From Mesostigma viride (taxonomy: Eukaryota > Streptophyta > Mesostigmatophyceae > Mesostigmatales > Mesostigmataceae): 21,239 bases of DNA. Location of the stretch: NCBI GenBank assembly GCA_009746045.1, contig RPFO01000167.1, positions 1,657,659 to 1,678,897 of the forward strand, given 5' to 3'. Position numbers and translations under genes: made by a program. Each line of letters opens with the position of its first letter. Position 1 is the first letter of the stretch. Shown here piece after piece: positions 19,464 through 21,239 of the stretch. A model generated the notes under the pieces. That model worked only from the letters and a program-made list of their open reading frames with translations, was not told where the DNA came from and made no database searches.

Positions 19464-19842
19464 GATAGTTATGCAACACAAAGCTGGAATGCTCGGGCAC
19501 TGCCAAATGGCGTGTGTGTGCGTGAACGACGAGACACCTTGGCATTAGGATAATGTGGCACATATACTGCTGGCCAGCCGTCAACGATGGCTGGCCAGAC
19601 TTTGCGTAAGTTAAACTAACTTACTGATCCTGGACGGACTAACCTATCAGTTACAACCTGATCTAGTCAGTCCTAACATGACAACTACAGTCCCGGTACT
19701 GAGGTACCGGCTCATCACATACTGAGTACAGCCACGTGTCCATGCCACGACTGTTCTAGTCCAGCACCGTCCCAGTACCCAATTGGGCGCCGGCGGTGCT
19801 GGCACGTGTCCACTTAGGCTACAGGCGGGAGACTTAGACTAA
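19464..19842 (-). mobile_element. Candidate 3' LTR of the copia-type retrotransposon
   Basis: The non-satellite sequence between the broken satellite edge (19463/19464) and the candidate polypurine tract (19852-19843) is 379 bp, a plausible copia LTR size. It contains hairpin-forming inverted repeats: arms 19570-19579/19589-19598, 19606-19613/19617-19624 and 19761-19769/19794-19802. The decamer CACGTGTCCA also occurs twice. The expected TG..CA ends are not clear and the other LTR is outside the window, so borders and target-site duplication cannot be verified. Confidence 0.4.
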
Positions 19843-20232
19843 CTCCCACTTTAAGTTTTCTTTGGGTTTCAACAGAAACACACAGAGCCATCAAATGGAC
19901 GCAGCCATTCCCTAATGCCTTAAAAACTGTCAGATAACCTACTAGGACCCAAAAGGTCACCTCACACATGTACAAGAGATGCATTAAAAAGGCCCCATGT
20001 CTCAAGCATGGTTTCTTAACTGAGTGAGATGGGTGCTCCAGGCCCCAGCATGTCATGGTCATCCAAACAAGTGTCTCACAAAATTTTATTCAATAAATAA
20101 CACATTCATCATGTCCCAACTTTCTAGACCAGTGCTTCTCACTGTCAGAAAACTACCCAGCTGCCACTGCAGCCTTTCAGCTGCAGTATTAGGCAGGGGT
20201 CATGGGCTAACATGTACAACGTGCCAGTCACT
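19843..20232 (-). other. Retrotransposon 3' untranslated part with candidate polypurine tract
   Basis: Read on the minus strand, this stretch follows the stop codon of the polyprotein. It ends in AAAGTGGGAG (19852-19843), which resembles the polypurine tract that primes plus-strand synthesis just before the 3' LTR in copia elements. No further coding sequence is seen. Confidence 0.4.
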
Positions 20233-21239
20233 TCAGACTGTAACCAGGTTCATCAACCCATACAAGACCTGGTATTGTGGTCCTGCTGCTTGTGGCACCT
20301 TGGTCAGTGCATCTGCAGCATTGTCTTTGTCCCTGACGTGGGCTTTAGACTCCAGGTACTTGCATTCCTGTTTTAGCACAATCCAATCCAGGTCCGAGTG
20401 TACAGCCAAAGGATTGGCAAGGAAAGAGATGATAGATTGAGAGTCAGTCAGCAAATGTGCTTTCACTCCTGCAGAGCTACCAGCCTGGTGTTGAAGCCAG
20501 ACCAGCAAGTGATTGAGATACCTTGCATGCAAGACAGAAGATACCACAGCCCTGCATTCAGCTACATTGCTACTCACAGCTTTCCTCTTGTGCAATCTAC
20601 TGAACCAGGAGACTAGTGACTTCTTCCCACCTTGGTTATGCAGGAAAAACAATCCAGCCTCTCTGGCTTGAACCTTGGTAACTACCCTGGACTCCATTGA
20701 ACTATCCATCATGCACGTGATGTGAATGGGAGTAAACAGGTCCAGTGAGTGAAGCATCAAAGGTGGACCATCATGCAACAACTGCTTGATTGCCCGTGCT
20801 CCTACCTCCTGTAGTACCTCATCATCTACCCTGCTCACAAAAGCCAGGTGGGGTGCACATGTAGCACATAGCCAACCAAGCTTGCCTCTAATGGTAGGGC
20901 ACATGTCAGGGGTGATGTGAACAGGCAGGACATCCAGACAAGACTTAATGTATTCAGCAGAGGCCTGCATGGAACAAACCCAGCTGCCCTGCTGCTGCAG
21001 CAACTCAAGCATCATGCCACAGAACTTGACTGGCTCCTTGCCCAGCTCTAGCTGCTTGCCAATCTCAAAACTGGCAGACACCTGAGCTATGAAAGCATCC
21101 ACTGCAGCTCTAGGACCTGAGATTAACTGATCATCCCCATGCCAGACAAACATCATCATTCCATCAGGGTGTGGGATGACAAACAGGCAAGGGTCAATGT
21201 CATCATAGGTGGCCCCTAGCTTCATGAATACCTCCTGTG
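20233..21239 (-). CDS. Ty1/copia-type polyprotein, C-terminal part: end of reverse transcriptase and RNase H (5' end outside window)
   Basis: The frame is open from the right edge to the TGA at 20235-20233, giving about 335 residues. The first visible Met (21225) is internal to the polyprotein. Copia-type landmarks come in order: DPCLFVIPH, the catalytic region FVWHGDDQLISGP, a thumb/connection region, RNase H with MMDSSMES, SNVAECRAVV and TDSQSIISFLANP, and the closing AADALTK. The reverse transcriptase box has HGDD in place of the usual YVDD; both aspartates remain. The frame is intact over 1 kb, so the copy is probably young. Gag, protease, integrase, most of the reverse transcriptase and the 5' LTR lie outside the window. 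Confidence 0.9.
   Translation of the reverse strand, partial: QEVFMKLGATYDDIDPCLFVIPHPDGMMMFVWHGDDQLISGPRAAVDAFIAQVSASFEIGKQLELGKEPVKFCGMMLELLQQQGSWVCSMQASAEYIKSCLDVLPVHITPDMCPTIRGKLGWLCATCAPHLAFVSRVDDEVLQEVGARAIKQLLHDGPPLMLHSLDLFTPIHITCMMDSSMESRVVTKVQAREAGLFFLHNQGGKKSLVSWFSRLHKRKAVSSNVAECRAVVSSVLHARYLNHLLVWLQHQAGSSAGVKAHLLTDSQSIISFLANPLAVHSDLDWIVLKQECKYLESKAHVRDKDNAADALTKVPQAAGPQYQVLYGLMNLVTV

Noticed and set aside
15653-19584. Many minus-strand frames with MRIQAPMVSSW- and EDSGSHGVIM-type repeats.
   Set aside because: They are translations of the 71-bp satellite, whose period is not a multiple of three, so the peptide changes frame each unit.

Overview
The window looks like nuclear DNA of an intron-rich eukaryote, most likely an alga or another protist; I cannot name the species. 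The evidence is a gene split into tiny exons of 40-200 bp by introns of 0.2-1.2 kb with GT..AG ends, abundant tandem repeats, a Ty1/copia-type retrotransposon and an intron-containing DDE-type transposase gene. No operon-like layout, rRNA gene or convincing tRNA gene was seen.

Layout. (1) 1-5379, minus strand: the 5' half of a secreted GH5 beta-mannanase-like gene. I rebuilt it from seven exons whose splice phases all agree, plus a doubtful eighth at the left edge. Its introns hold a 284-bp GGCT/GGGC tetranucleotide tract and a small array in which the exon 3/donor junction is repeated. (2) 5380-6615: a divergent intergenic region with a cluster of ACGT cores and three copies of a 13-bp repeat. 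(3) 6616-7545, plus strand: an intact single-exon NmrA/HSCARG-like NAD(P)-binding protein, the clearest gene here. (4) 7546-8835: AT-rich intergenic DNA with a microsatellite. (5) 8836-12186, minus strand: a transposase-like gene modelled as four exons (about 986 residues), with a helix-turn-helix-like N-terminal part, Cys/His clusters, a D..D..E/H-type core and a Cys-rich C-terminal part. (6) 12333-12886: about 2.5 copies of a ~230-bp tandem repeat. Its palindromic GC-rich motif also occurs inside two introns of the transposase gene. (7) 13186-15165: AT-rich DNA, then unassigned DNA. (8) 15166-15420: eight copies of a ~30-bp repeat. (9) 15692-19463: a minisatellite of about 53 units of ~71 bp with interchangeable linkers and higher-order duplications. 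(10) 19464-21239, minus strand: the 3' part of a copia-type retrotransposon (reverse transcriptase end, RNase H, candidate polypurine tract and LTR) that abuts the broken edge of the satellite.

The two host-type genes are divergent and share an upstream region; nothing suggests they act in one pathway. Everything from about 8.8 kb rightwards is mobile or repetitive DNA. The most unusual signal is the AACGCC-N4-GGCGCAAC motif family, shared by the array upstream of the transposase gene and by that gene's own introns. All splice models are by eye and have no transcript support.
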